Shown here: positions 49,601-59,377 of the stretch, piece after piece
How positions within the stretch are numbered: the stretch's first letter is position 1
Layout: every line of letters begins with the position of its first letter
NCBI GenBank assembly: GCA_031310005.1
Contig: CM062381.1
Coordinates: 868,001 to 932,000 of the forward strand
Reading direction: 5' to 3'
DNA: 64,000 nt
Origin: Dactylellina haptotyla
Taxonomy: Eukaryota > Ascomycota > Orbiliomycetes > Orbiliales > Orbiliaceae
Position numbers and translations under genes: made by a program
The notes under the pieces: model-generated
What the model saw: the letters and a program-made list of their open reading frames with translations, nothing else
Database searches by the model: none
Told to the model about the DNA's origin: nothing

Positions 49601-50279
49601 CTGGATTGAAGGACGTGGCAAGTCGGTTGTCGCTGAAGCCATTATTCCCAAGGAGACCGTCGAGCAGACTCTGAAGATTACTGTTGACGCACTGCTCGAG
49701 CTAAACCTTTCGAAGAATTTGATTGGTAGCGCGATGGCAGGCAGTGTGGGTGGATTCAACGCTCATGCGGCTAATATTGTTGCTGCTGTGTTTTTGGCTA
49801 CCGGTCAGGATCCCGCGCAGGTAGTGGAGAGTGCTAACTGTATTACTGTCATGAGAAAGTGAGTTATACCCTTTAAGTTATTGAAATCCTAAAAGCAAGT
49901 TACTAATATGATTAATTGTAGGGTGAACGGCAATCTACAAATCTCTGTTTCCATGCCTTCCATCGAAGTTGGTACTATCGGTGGTGGTACTATTCTGGAA
50001 CCTCAGGGTGCGATGCTTGACCTCCTCGGTGTACGAGGACCGCATCAGACCAACCCAGGACAAAACGCGCAGCGACTCGCGAGAATCGTTGCTGGTGCCG
50101 TCCTTGCCGGTGAATTGAGCCTGTGCTCGGCCCTCGCAGCTGGACATTTAGTCAGGTCGCACATGCAGCATAACCGTAGTGCTGCACCGACAAGGAGCAG
50201 CACACCCGCTCCCGCGAACGGAAGTGCCAACGGCAGTGCCACAATGCCTGCTGGATTGGCCATGACTAGAGCGAACTAA
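46617..50279 (+). CDS. hmg1: HMG-CoA reductase (NADPH), sterol and isoprenoid pathway
   Basis: Four exons (46617-46931, 47099-47452, 47514-49858, 49922-50279) join in frame to 1123 residues. The enzyme reduces HMG-CoA to mevalonate, the committed step of ergosterol and isoprenoid synthesis, at the ER membrane. An N-terminal helix and lumenal domain precede a sterol-sensing-type membrane domain that begins near 224 ([20 protein letters not shown]). A linker with a Pro run follows, then the catalytic domain (about 680-1095). Signatures are [33 protein letters not shown], the Asp of DAMGMNM, and [20 protein letters not shown]. The catalytic His is in [10 protein letters not shown] (about 1080). 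The Ser in HNRS (about 1091) matches the AMPK/Snf1 phosphosite of animal and plant enzymes. The C-terminus is a short Ala/Asn/Ser tail. Confidence 0.97.
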
Positions 50280-51480
50280 ATTTACAGCGTGTTTTAAAAT
50301 CCGCTCGTAGGTAGGATTTGGTTTTGTTTTATTTTAGGAGGTAATATCCTCTGCTCTTTTTATTTTGGCGCAGTCCACTAGCTTGGATGCCGTTATCTAT
50401 ATACTGTTTTCCTTGTAACCATATACCACTATAATCGTTTTTTTAGTCACGTTTTATCTTCTTATTACTCTCGTTTTTTCTACTCAGCGGCCCTGTCGTT
50501 TCTCGCGGGCGCTGAAGTATTCTATTGTACTCTATACCTTTTCTTTTTTTTATTTATATATTTTCATAGACCAGTCTCACGCCCCCATCCTTTCGGTTCT
50601 CTTTCGATTAAAGCAGATAGATATCTTTATTTCATGGGGAGGGCCTACTCGAGCGTTTTTCGTTATTTTTGTACGGTGATGTTGTAAAACGCACACGCTT
50701 TTACGTTGGAGATTTTAAATGTCGTGTATAATATATATATAGCAGTACTATCTGTTATATGGGAGAAGGTGATAAGGTATTCGATATTATTTAATATTAA
50801 ATGTATACGAGTATTTTGGTCGGTGATACGGTTAAGTTGTATGCCCATCTGACCATACACTAATTCAAATTGAGGTGCCGAAACTAAGCTGTAGACGTCG
50901 TGGAGAACCCGCATACGAAAAATGCAAATTTAGGGTGCGGCAATCTAGTAGTTTCATGTTTTTCAGAAGGGTCTGAAGCATCTGCCAGCCCTTGTTTTGA
51001 TTCTTCGTTTAAGAAAATATCATCTAAGATTATACACATGAAAAAAAAAGTTGTAAAAAAAAAGTGTGAAGGATACAATACAACGCCATTGTAGTTCCAT
51101 TTGATCAATAAGGAGAAAAACGTCCATGCGCAAGAGAGAGAGAGAGAGAGAGAGAAAGAAATATGCGTCGTGTGTGAGTTTCGTGTGTTTGTGTGTATGG
51201 TATTATATTGTTCGAGGTAGAGTTCGCAGCTGGGAAGCTTGGTAGGTTCGCTCCTTTTACTGATCTTTCTGGTCCTCCGCTCGACTCGCTCGTTCGAGAA
51301 GTCAAAAAAAAAATTATTCGATCATGTTAAATTGTGATATATCTAACATGGTATCATCTGCTTCTACCTCTCCTCTCCCTTCCCCTCGAAAAAGACAGCT
51401 AAGAAAAACGAAACATCAACCTCCTCGAAAAAAAGAATTTCTATTATTCTAGTTTTTCAAAGATGTAGATATTAGGCTTC
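50280..51480. other. convergent spacer between HMG-CoA reductase and rps21
   Basis: T-rich sequence that probably holds both 3' UTRs. It contains an AG dinucleotide repeat (51133-51155) and several A runs near 51040-51070. No gene or RNA was recognised. Confidence 0.5.
51133..51155 (+). repeat. AG dinucleotide microsatellite, about 11 units
   Basis: A pure AG repeat lies in the convergent spacer, about 330 bases beyond the rps21 stop codon. It is likely to vary in length between strains. Confidence 0.8.
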
Positions 51481-51847
51481 TTAACGCTGCTTAGTCGCCG
51501 ACCAGACGTTCTTCAAAAGTCCATCGCGCTGGGTCAATCGGTTGAGCGAGTCGTCGGATTCACCGCGGGATCTGACGAAGCCGCAGAGGGCGTAGGTGAT
51601 GTGTTCTCCGGGGATGGAGCGGCCGTTCTCGTCAACCTTGGCGACGGAGATCTGGACGGAGGCGTGGTCCTTAGCCTTGATGATGCGGTTAGTGGCAGAG
51701 CACTTGCGTGGGACGTAGCTGTATTATCGTTTGTTAGCTGTCTCCTGCTTCTCTTTATCTGATATTTGAAGGTCTCGAAGGACTGTTCTGTGGATTTTTG
51801 GGATTGGGTACGTACAGGTCGACGAGTTCTCCTTTGTCGTTTTCCAT
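51481..51847 (-). CDS. rps21: 40S ribosomal protein eS21
   Basis: Two exons (51847-51816 and 51718-51481) with a 97-base intron join in frame to 89 residues, the normal length. eS21 sits on the solvent side of the small subunit and takes part in late processing of 20S pre-rRNA. The start [19 protein letters not shown], the middle [16 protein letters not shown] and the end [20 protein letters not shown] are diagnostic. The first exon is only 32 bases and ends inside codon 11, so automatic callers could miss it. The intron has a GCTAAC branch site about 20 bases before the acceptor. No snoRNA boxes were seen in the intron. Confidence 0.97.
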
Positions 51848-52070
51848 TTTGGCGGTTTTGTGAGAGGTGACGAGAGTGTCGGTTCGGGTTTATAGGTTTG
51901 ATTGAAGGTGGAGGGGTATTCCTTTTCTTGGAGTGCTTGAAGCCTTTGGAGATGGGAGGTCGTGAAGGTGTTGAGGGCAGCTAATTTTTTGGGCGAGTGC
52001 AATTTCGGTGGAGGAGAAAATGACAGTCACAGAAGCAGTTCTTCGGCCGACGGATGCGGTAGTCTCTACT

Positions 52071-52126
52071 GGTCAAACAGGGCCCGCAACACAGGCAACG
52101 CGGCGGGCCGGTCCAACAGGGTCAAC
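52071..52126 (-). promoter_or_regulatory. near-perfect 12-bp direct repeat upstream of rps21
   Basis: GGTCAAACAGGG (52071-52082) and GGTCCAACAGGG (52110-52121) differ at one base and lie in the same orientation with their starts 39 bases apart. The second copy is followed by TCAAC. They are about 225-275 bases upstream of the rps21 ATG, where ribosomal-protein promoter elements are expected. Function is inferred from position only. Confidence 0.4.
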
Positions 52127-52275
52127 ACGGATCTAAACGCAGCGATATGGATAACTCGAATCGATTCTGGATTGGGAATATTCTATATAACATGGCATCT
52201 AACGATACACACTCTGGCTTTGTCCCATATAACGCTACCTATATATATCTAAATAGCAGATCTAGCAATCATGAT

Positions 52276-52299
52276 AAGAAAGAAAGAAAGAAAGAAAGA
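52276..52299 (+). repeat. AAGA tetranucleotide microsatellite, six units
   Basis: Six perfect AAGA units followed by an A run lie just beyond the stop codon of the Egh16-like gene (3' side). A simple repeat with no apparent role. Confidence 0.8.
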
Positions 52300-52333
52300 G
52301 AAAAAAAAAAAGAAAAACTCCCATTTTAGACAT

Positions 52334-53503
52334 TTAGTTCGCGGGATCCTCAGCAACATTGGCCGCTGCATCTTGAGGGTCCATAGCTGGAGTGCCGTAG
52401 CCATCGTCGTCTGAGGGAAGCGATGAATCATCATCCTTCACCTCCACCTCCTCCTCGGCATTATCATCAGTATTCTTGTCACCGTTATCGTCTGGATCGG
52501 CTTCATTTGTTGGGGCAGGATCTTGCGGACCGGCGGTAGAAGTTGGGGCTGGTTCATCATCGTCAGCAGATGTGGTCACAGTAACTGGCACCGCAGTGGA
52601 CACCGTTGTCTGCGTGGTCACAACAGTAACGGTAACCTCGCCACCAGGTTGTTTCTCCGTCTTTGTCACATAGGTAACTTTGGTCTTCACTGAGTTGACC
52701 GTCTTTACCCTAACGACTGGCTGCCTGGGCTTCCTCTCCACGAGTTGGAAGGGAACACAGCCGCCGAATGGGCCGTTGATAGCATAGTTCTCGCATCGAA
52801 CCATGCAAATGTTTTTCTGTCCGTAGTAGCTTCCCGTGCATTTTGCATCTAAAGGAATCTTAACGTTCAATGGCCAGTTTTTCAGCGATCCCTTCTTGTA
52901 CACGGAATACCATTTCTTGGATCCGGGAACATTCTTGCTGACGGCTATCCATTTGGTCCACTTCTTACCGGTGCCACTGTAGTCGATTCGGCATCGGAAT
53001 GGTCCTGCGCCGTCCTGGTTGACTTGGTGCACCATCAAGCTGAGCCATCCGCCAGCAGTACACTTCGGAAGAGCCCCCGCCTTGACAATCTTCTCCGATT
53101 CTTCCTTGATTGGGATAAATGCCCTTTCGTCGGTATATTTTTCCATGAAATACCACCAGTTCTTCTTTTTCGCAGAATTCTTCCACGGTTTGTCTTTTTG
53201 TGGGTTATATTTTTGGTGGAACTGGTCGATGTAAAAAAGACTGAGGCCGCAGCCGGAGTTCAAGTACGAACGTTTCTCGCATTTGGAACGCCATGGTCCT
53301 TTCACGCAAGGGACGGCAGGGTTTTTGAACACGGCCACGTCTCGCTGAAAGGGGAGCTGGCCACCACCGGTCTTGGCGGTGTTCGAGTGGTATCCCAAAG
53401 CCCAGCCTTTGGTCTTATCGGCGTTGCCCTGGGCGCTGTAGATGAAACCGTGCGCCGCGATAGTTGGCACTAGCGCCAGAAGTGAAATGGTGGAGAAATG
53501 CAT
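52334..53503 (-). CDS. Egh16-like (MAS3/DUF3129 type) secreted protein with acidic tail
   Basis: A single exon encodes 389 residues. The signal peptide MHFSTISLLALVPTIAA is followed directly by HGFIYSAQGNAD, so the mature protein is predicted to begin with His18. The body carries family blocks: MVHQVNQDGAGPFRCRID, NVPGS, a KIPLDAKCTG block, MVRCEN and GPFGGCVPFQ. These match the Egh16 family first found in powdery mildew and in the appressorium protein MAS3 of the rice blast fungus. The family's biochemical role is unsettled. Eight or more cysteines are placed as in a disulfide-bonded secreted fold. After about residue 250 comes a Thr/Val-rich stretch and a long acidic Asp/Glu tail, unlike short family members. 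A TATA box lies at 53676-53685. No GPI signal is obvious at the C-terminus. Confidence 0.86.
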   Translation of the reverse strand: MHFSTISLLALVPTIAAHGFIYSAQGNADKTKGWALGYHSNTAKTGGGQLPFQRDVAVFKNPAVPCVKGPWRSKCEKRSYLNSGCGLSLFYIDQFHQKYNPQKDKPWKNSAKKKNWWYFMEKYTDERAFIPIKEESEKIVKAGALPKCTAGGWLSLMVHQVNQDGAGPFRCRIDYSGTGKKWTKWIAVSKNVPGSKKWYSVYKKGSLKNWPLNVKIPLDAKCTGSYYGQKNICMVRCENYAINGPFGGCVPFQLVERKPRQPVVRVKTVNSVKTKVTYVTKTEKQPGGEVTVTVVTTQTTVSTAVPVTVTTSADDDEPAPTSTAGPQDPAPTNEADPDDNGDKNTDDNAEEEVEVKDDDSSLPSDDDGYGTPAMDPQDAAANVAEDPAN

Positions 53504-55071
53504 CTTCGAAATTTCTAGCCAAACGATAGATATATCGCAGAGTTTGAGATATGGTATTGAAAGGAATGTAGAAAGTTGGCTTTAAAATGAATGTGCTTCA
53601 GTTAAGGAAAGACAGCTGCTACAGATAGTCTGATCAGTTCAATGATAGACTGTATTAAACAAGAACGACTAGAGGTATTTATATAAGGAAAGGGTCCTCA
53701 GATAACGTTCTTATGGCGTGAAGAGTCAAAATACGTAAGAGTCGCTCATTTTGACTATACAATACTGCCAGATTCTGGAAAAGATTTCATTTTTTCACAT
53801 GCTATAATAACAGACATCTGTTTTTCACCAGTTGAAGCCGATGCCAGAACCTCTTGAGGGAAATATTAAGAAACAAATCAGATCTTCAAACCGGCGAACG
53901 AGGGAAACAGCCGAACTGCAGGCCATGAAACCGGCAAAGAGGTTAACTGAAGGGGCAATACCGGCTAGATGTCTTGAAGCATCGATGCAATTTTATGACC
54001 CGGCAGAGACGGCAACAGGTTCAACATATCGAAGGATCTACTTGGCTTGGTGAAGACATAAAAGAAGCCATCCATTATTAAACATTTATCGGCAGGTTCG
54101 GCCATCTTCGATACGATGACGACGCAGTACATAGGGTTTCCCCTAGTATCTGGTGGCTTATAACACCGTGGCAGCCTATCTGCTATGCATATATGCATAT
54201 TTGATGTTCCGACATCCGAATCTTATCCAACTTGAAACATTAATATTACCTAAATCGCTGATAACTTCAGCGCATAAGCTTATCTTTATCGATGAGATCC
54301 ACTGCTACTTAGCTAGCATTTAGAAATGAGTTCATTAAGGCAGTGCGGCCTGATAAAAACATAAGATGTATAGTTAATATCTTTAGACAGCTAGCTCAAG
54401 AAGTTTTCGAAAGGCCTAAGCTGCTGTTATGTTCTGTAGAAGCCCCACAGGGACGGAAGCACCGGTACTCTGGGTATTTTTCTAATAGACCAGTGTAACA
54501 ATCATGTAATCCGAAGCGCATAATTATAATTATGCATAACGGCACCCGGCTACAACATCTCCAGGGCGGTGCACACGTTGTCGTCGGTTCATTCGGAAAC
54601 ATTGTAATATTGTCCTGAGGCTCTTGTTCGGTGTATTTAAAGTACATTTAAACGGGAAATAGTCAAGCTTGGCGCACTGTGACCTTAAGCCTTAACTGGC
54701 CTCAACCGATTGGAATTTCGAGGTTTCGACCTTCCTTACAACACGTCCGCCACACCCGAAAGCGGGTAGGTGTAACCTTACCATTATATAGTCTGAATTT
54801 GGCTTTTTCTTTTGTATTCTTGTACATGTACATATATCTGCTTATGAGCTAGAGAACTGGGCATAAATTTTGGAGATAGCGTCGCAAACCTAGTCATTGG
54901 ACTATGATAATAGCATCCACAAATCAACGGAGGCAAATATGCATACAAATCAATTTTCTTCAGAGCTCTAACTTCCTAGGAATCCTTTTATATCGTGAAA
55001 TAATTACCAATCTGCCGTTTTTTCCGGCTGTTAGACGCATGCGCGGCCTGTGAACCGAACATGCATAAACG
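53504..55071. other. intergenic region upstream of the Egh16-like gene
   Basis: This stretch holds the promoter of the Egh16-like gene and the 3' side of the next F-box-like gene. Frames at 53832-54198 and 54396-54647 lack domains. A 16-bp palindrome TATGCATATATGCATA occurs at 54184-54199. Nothing else was seen. Confidence 0.45.
53676..53685 (-). promoter_or_regulatory. TATA box of the Egh16-like gene
   Basis: On the minus strand TATATAAATA stands about 175 bases before the ATG at 53503. It is a strong match to the consensus and fits an inducible gene with a leader of about 140 bases. Confidence 0.5.
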
Positions 55072-56403
55072 CTATAGTGTCCACTGCCAGTTCATTGTCA
55101 AAAGGCGGTCTGGATGGTTATCTTGGACATGCTCAAGGAACATCCGAGGCGAATAATACACGACGGGATCTCGACGACGGCTGAAATTACGTGCTACAGC
55201 CAAAGCAACCTCGCAAATTTCACATTGATTTACCGTTTGTCCCCCCAAAGTCAGCCGATTGATGAGGCCAGTGGAAAGACTGGGCCATATGGGGGTGCGT
55301 AAGTAATATCTCACATGGGGCCTATTTTCATCAATTTGGGGGCCCGTTATGTTAGTAATATACTCGGCTGCCCGAGCAGATACCCACATCTTATCCGCAT
55401 GATCAGTTTGGCCATCACTCGGGACACCGAGAGCCTGAATCGATGCGTTGATTCTCTGAGCATCTAGGAACCTCTTGAAGTTATCGAGAACATCCGGGAC
55501 GTGTGGTGCTAAATGAATTTCGAGGTCTCGCCGGAATATTTCAATCGCAGCATCATATATTTTACTGTTGACAAAATGACGGTAGTCTCGAATCCCCTTT
55601 GGTGATACTAGAGGGCGAATGTTATCAAGATGTTGTTTCACAACTTCTTTCCAAGGAAGACCGTATGCTGATTCAACATGCTTTTTTACAGTAGGGAGCC
55701 ACATGCAACTTCGAGTAATCGCACGCTGGTTTCTTGACCCAGGTGCGCTACGAGTGTCGTACGTGAAGTAAACCTGAGGGATCGCTTTCCAGTCGAGTTT
55801 GGGTATCTTTGTGACAGCACCCATTCCTAATAGAAGGAACGATTAATCGCGATTGTAAATTACAAGCAACCAACTAATCAATCAATCTCTGCGTGTACAT
55901 ATGTACACATGGGAATTACTTAAACTCCATGGGTTATGATTCAATGACAAAATAGGCCACATACCAACGACATTCTCATCCATGCAAGTTCCACAGATAA
56001 CCATCCCTAGTGGTTGTCTCACTGCACCTTTACGAGGTGTCAAGCAAAACTGACAAGTAGACTTAATCTTCCCCATGACCACTCTAACGATATAGTCATG
56101 GTAATCATATTTTGGTTTGAACTTTTGAAACTTTACTAGATTTCGATTACCGAATCGGTACCAAAAGTACTGGGATCCCGCCAGATTCACATAAAGAGAT
56201 CTACAAACACAACTTAGCTTGACAGCGGTGTGGGCGTCAGGAAGATAGCAGGCGATTTCCAATAGAATCTCCAGTGGCAACGCATCAAGTTCCGCCTTTG
56301 GCTTCGGAGCATACGGAAGCTCGACCGCTTCGTCGTTGTCTGTCGTAGAAAGTTGCGCAAATTTTCGAGGAAGGTTACAATAAGGGTGTGGTGGGAACCC
56401 CAT
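55072..56403 (-). CDS. F-box-like protein with CxxC pair
   Basis: Two exons (56403-55965 and 55826-55072) with a 138-base intron join in frame to 397 residues. An F-box-like segment lies at about residues 34-75: LDALPLEILLEIACYLPD, then KLSCVCRSLYVNLAGSQYFW. It would bind Skp1. After it come two cysteine pairs, CQFC and CGTC about 20 residues apart, which look like a small zinc site. The rest is helical with no repeat domain; a short stretch near the end (CEICEV...VYYSPRMFLEHVQDNHPD) could be a second metal-binding segment with C, C, H, H. Many fungi have large families of such F-box proteins with unknown targets. The ATG at 56403 is preferred because the upstream frame is hydrophobic and unlike coding sequence. 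Confidence 0.75.
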
Positions 56404-57835
56404 ATTGTGGTAGATCTTGTGGTTGGATATAGGGAAAACTAGGCGAAGAGGTGGATTGTCTTGATTTGGGATACTTGTGGATTCAGATGGTACGATCTTG
56501 TAGATAGGAAAAAAGATTATAATTATATACCAGACGGTATTCGATCGCATTTTCTAGATTCCCTTTGTTGTCTGGTTTGGTTCGAGACTGCTAGATTCCT
56601 ACCAAAGGTGAGTGTAACTTCGGCACCATCTGGAAGCAACCCACGAGAGGTTGAAGCCCTCCATTTTGTACCTACACATGTTCTCCGTCATTCCAGGTCA
56701 TTAGAAATAGTGGTTTAGTTCCCCCCACATATAACCTTATTTAACAATATCTCAGCAAACTAGGAGTATACCCCTTCAAAAGGACCCAGAGAATATACTG
56801 CTCGAGAGATTGATATAGTATTGATTGATTCATCTTTGTAAGAAAACACGACCAAGACAAAAGCCCCGCCATACCGCTGCTGTCAGTAACATATATGAAC
56901 CAAGCGTAAAAAAAAAGGTGAAAATGGTATTCTTTTTTTTTGGAAAAAAAAGCCAGCGTAAACCAAAAGAGAAAAATATGCATCATCAGGACAAAAAACG
57001 AACGGTATTCGCAATGAGGATGGATATTTAAACAACAAAGAGGATCAAAATATGGAGGAAAAAACACCCTTTCTTTTTGACTAGCGATGGTTCGAAAATA
57101 AGAAAGAGGAAAAAAAGAGGTAACGACTCAGAGGTATGCGCTATGGTTCAAAGAAACAAAAAGTTGGTATCATTGAGATACTCCAGTAGTATAGAATATG
57201 GAGAAGAACAGAAAATGAAGAAGATGATGATGACTAACTACCCGAGGCTATGCTTAGTAGTAAAGTAGTTATAACAAAAAGTAGCATTACAGGATGTTTT
57301 CTCTTTCGTTTCCTAGAATGGGGCTTTGTTTATTTCCAAAAGTAGTGTGGGTATGAGGGGTAGTAGGAGTTGGTGCCTTTCAGAGGTGGGGTATACCCAC
57401 AGAGATCAGGTGGAACAAAAGACACAAAGAGGAGTAAAAGAGCCCCATTCCAAGAAGAAGAAAATCAAAAGTATGAATTATTGGTTATGATGCCGTTGAG
57501 GGATATAGTAAACGACGGGTAGGGGAGACGGAATATATAAAAAAGGGTAAAAAAACAGCATAATCAGCAGGTTGACATTCGTTTCATAACGGTCATATCT
57601 TTTTGTTCAAATCGTTACCAACACCCCGTTTTACCGCATCCCCACCATCATCATCGTGTTCGTATTCACATCCTTGATGACCCTCGGATCTATATTCCCG
57701 CATCGTGCTATTATTTCCTGGCAAGAAGCCATTGAATATGTTTAGGATTTCTCGCCCTCCGCGGTTGAGTATATTTACTAGTTCATATCGGCTTCTGTGT
57801 ACGAGAGGTATCAGTCCCACCGTAAATAGTTGATA
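56404..57835. other. intergenic region, A-rich
   Basis: The stretch holds the promoter of the F-box-like gene and the 3' side of the SH3 protein gene. It is rich in A runs (56930-57120). Short Lys-rich frames here come from those runs and are not called. No RNA gene was seen. Confidence 0.45.
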
Positions 57836-59377
57836 CTATCTTGCTTCAACGGTGGCTCTTCCTCTACTTTCGTCCGCGGCAACGGGCGCTTTCGGTGTTG
57901 TCGGCGTCATTGATGCGTCACCGTCCTTGTCCTTCACTATAACACCTGGGGTTGCGGGGGATGCTTTTCCGGACATCGAGGGGGATTTGTGGTGAAGTGT
58001 TTGGTATTCTTCCTGCTCGCCTTTTTCCTTCCCGTTGAGTACTTTTCCTGTCTCCAGTTTCCGCTGCTGCATGGCGAATAGCTCGCGGTCGATAGTGTTG
58101 TTGCCGCTCCCGCCCATAGGAGATACTAGGTCGATGTCCATTGAGTCGCCTTTGGAATCTTTTCGGTCGACCCCGGGGCGGCCAGTGGGCGGCGGCGAAC
58201 CTAGACGGTACGAAGGGTCGAGGAGCTGTTCAGTCGGATAGCGTTCGAGGTCTTTGCTTGATGTCGAGAAGTGCGACTGAACGGCTTGTGTGTGCGTCGG
58301 AGAGTTGGATTTGGCGTTGGCGGTTGGCGTTTCGGCTTCTTGAGGGTTGTATTCGCCAGGGCTATCTTCGAAGGGCGTTTCTTTGAATAACCGGACGTAT
58401 TCTTCAGGTACAAGGCCAGATTCCCCTGTTATCATATATCGGTTAGAAATCATATGTACACCAAATTTACGATGTCTTTTTTGTATGCAAAATATTGCCC
58501 TACCTGTTCTAGGATCCTCTGCAACCAGCCAGCCTTGCCCGTGTCGGTAGCTGACCCAGATTACCTGCCCTTCAACTAACGCCAGCTCGTTATCGTTTTC
58601 CCGTGTGAAGTCGAACAGTGCGACGGCCTTGCCATGCATCTCCTCGTCCGGATCGGCAATCGAAAAATGATAGTCTTTCGAATACCGGGATTCATCGCCA
58701 TCGAATTCATCGTCAGATTCATCGTCGTAATCGTCACCGTCCTCCTCTCCGTCCTCATAGTATTCTCCAGTTGCCGGGTGATATGTACCACCGGGCTCAC
58801 CGATATCCTCCGGCATTTCTACCCCGTTTCCGTACTCGCCGTCCTTCAAGTTCTCTGATATCGACGACATTTTTCCATCTTTGCTCAAGCTTCTCCCCGA
58901 TGGCAGGCCTAGTGATGATTTGTGCTTTCGGTGCTTTTGGGTGATTACTACGGGACTAACTAAATCTTCGTCTTCGAACCATGGCGGTCCGTCTGCGAAC
59001 TTGAGCGGCGGCGGATGATTCGAGACAGCTCTGGGATCACGGTTTATCGCAGCGGAATCGCTCATTCGTCGTCCTCCGGGGGAACCTCCTGCTGCTGCTG
59101 CGCTGCCGGGGTTCCACCAGCCTAGAATCGAGCTGATGCCGTTAGCCCCGCTGAAGAGGCCGGAGTCTCGAGCTGATCCTGGCGTCGAGCCGATGCTCGG
59201 TACCGGCGGCGGACCATAGTGCAGCGGGTGGGAGGCGGGATATGCGAAATCTCTGACTTTAGTGTATGGTAGAGATTGGAAGGCCGTTTGGGTGGGTGTC
59301 ATCTGGTCGAGTGACGGGTCCTCGCGTACTACAGGTGTCGCAGGCTCGGACCTAGCCTGCCCCTTCATAGATGCCAT
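57836..59377 (-). CDS. nbp2: Nbp2-like SH3 adaptor protein
   Basis: Two exons (59377-58504 and 58425-57836) with a 78-base intron join in frame to 487 residues. The single SH3 domain (about 247-309) reads AVALFDFTRENDNELALVEGQ, VSYRHGQGWLVAEDP, then across the splice GESGLVPEEYVRLF. That pattern closely follows yeast Nbp2. In yeast Nbp2 links the phosphatase Ptc1 to the HOG and cell-wall integrity MAP kinase routes. The long N-terminus is disordered, with Gly/Ala/Pro stretches and an acidic block before the SH3 domain (DGEEDGDDYDDESDDEFDGD). The C-terminus after the domain is Ser/Thr/Pro-rich and could be phosphorylated. Reading through the intron without splicing also stays open, so the intron call rests on the SH3 fold. 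Confidence 0.85.
   Translation of the reverse strand: MASMKGQARSEPATPVVREDPSLDQMTPTQTAFQSLPYTKVRDFAYPASHPLHYGPPPVPSIGSTPGSARDSGLFSGANGISSILGWWNPGSAAAAGGSPGGRRMSDSAAINRDPRAVSNHPPPLKFADGPPWFEDEDLVSPVVITQKHRKHKSSLGLPSGRSLSKDGKMSSISENLKDGEYGNGVEMPEDIGEPGGTYHPATGEYYEDGEEDGDDYDDESDDEFDGDESRYSKDYHFSIADPDEEMHGKAVALFDFTRENDNELALVEGQVIWVSYRHGQGWLVAEDPRTGRAIFCIQKRHRKFGVHMISNRYMITGESGLVPEEYVRLFKETPFEDSPGEYNPQEAETPTANAKSNSPTHTQAVQSHFSTSSKDLERYPTEQLLDPSYRLGSPPPTGRPGVDRKDSKGDSMDIDLVSPMGGSGNNTIDRELFAMQQRKLETGKVLNGKEKGEQEEYQTLHHKSPSMSGKASPATPGVIVKDKDGDASMTPTTPKAPVAADESRGRATVEAR

Noticed and set aside
54184-54199. 16-bp palindrome TATGCATATATGCATA
   Set aside because: Simple alternating AT-rich sequence that can arise by chance in this DNA.
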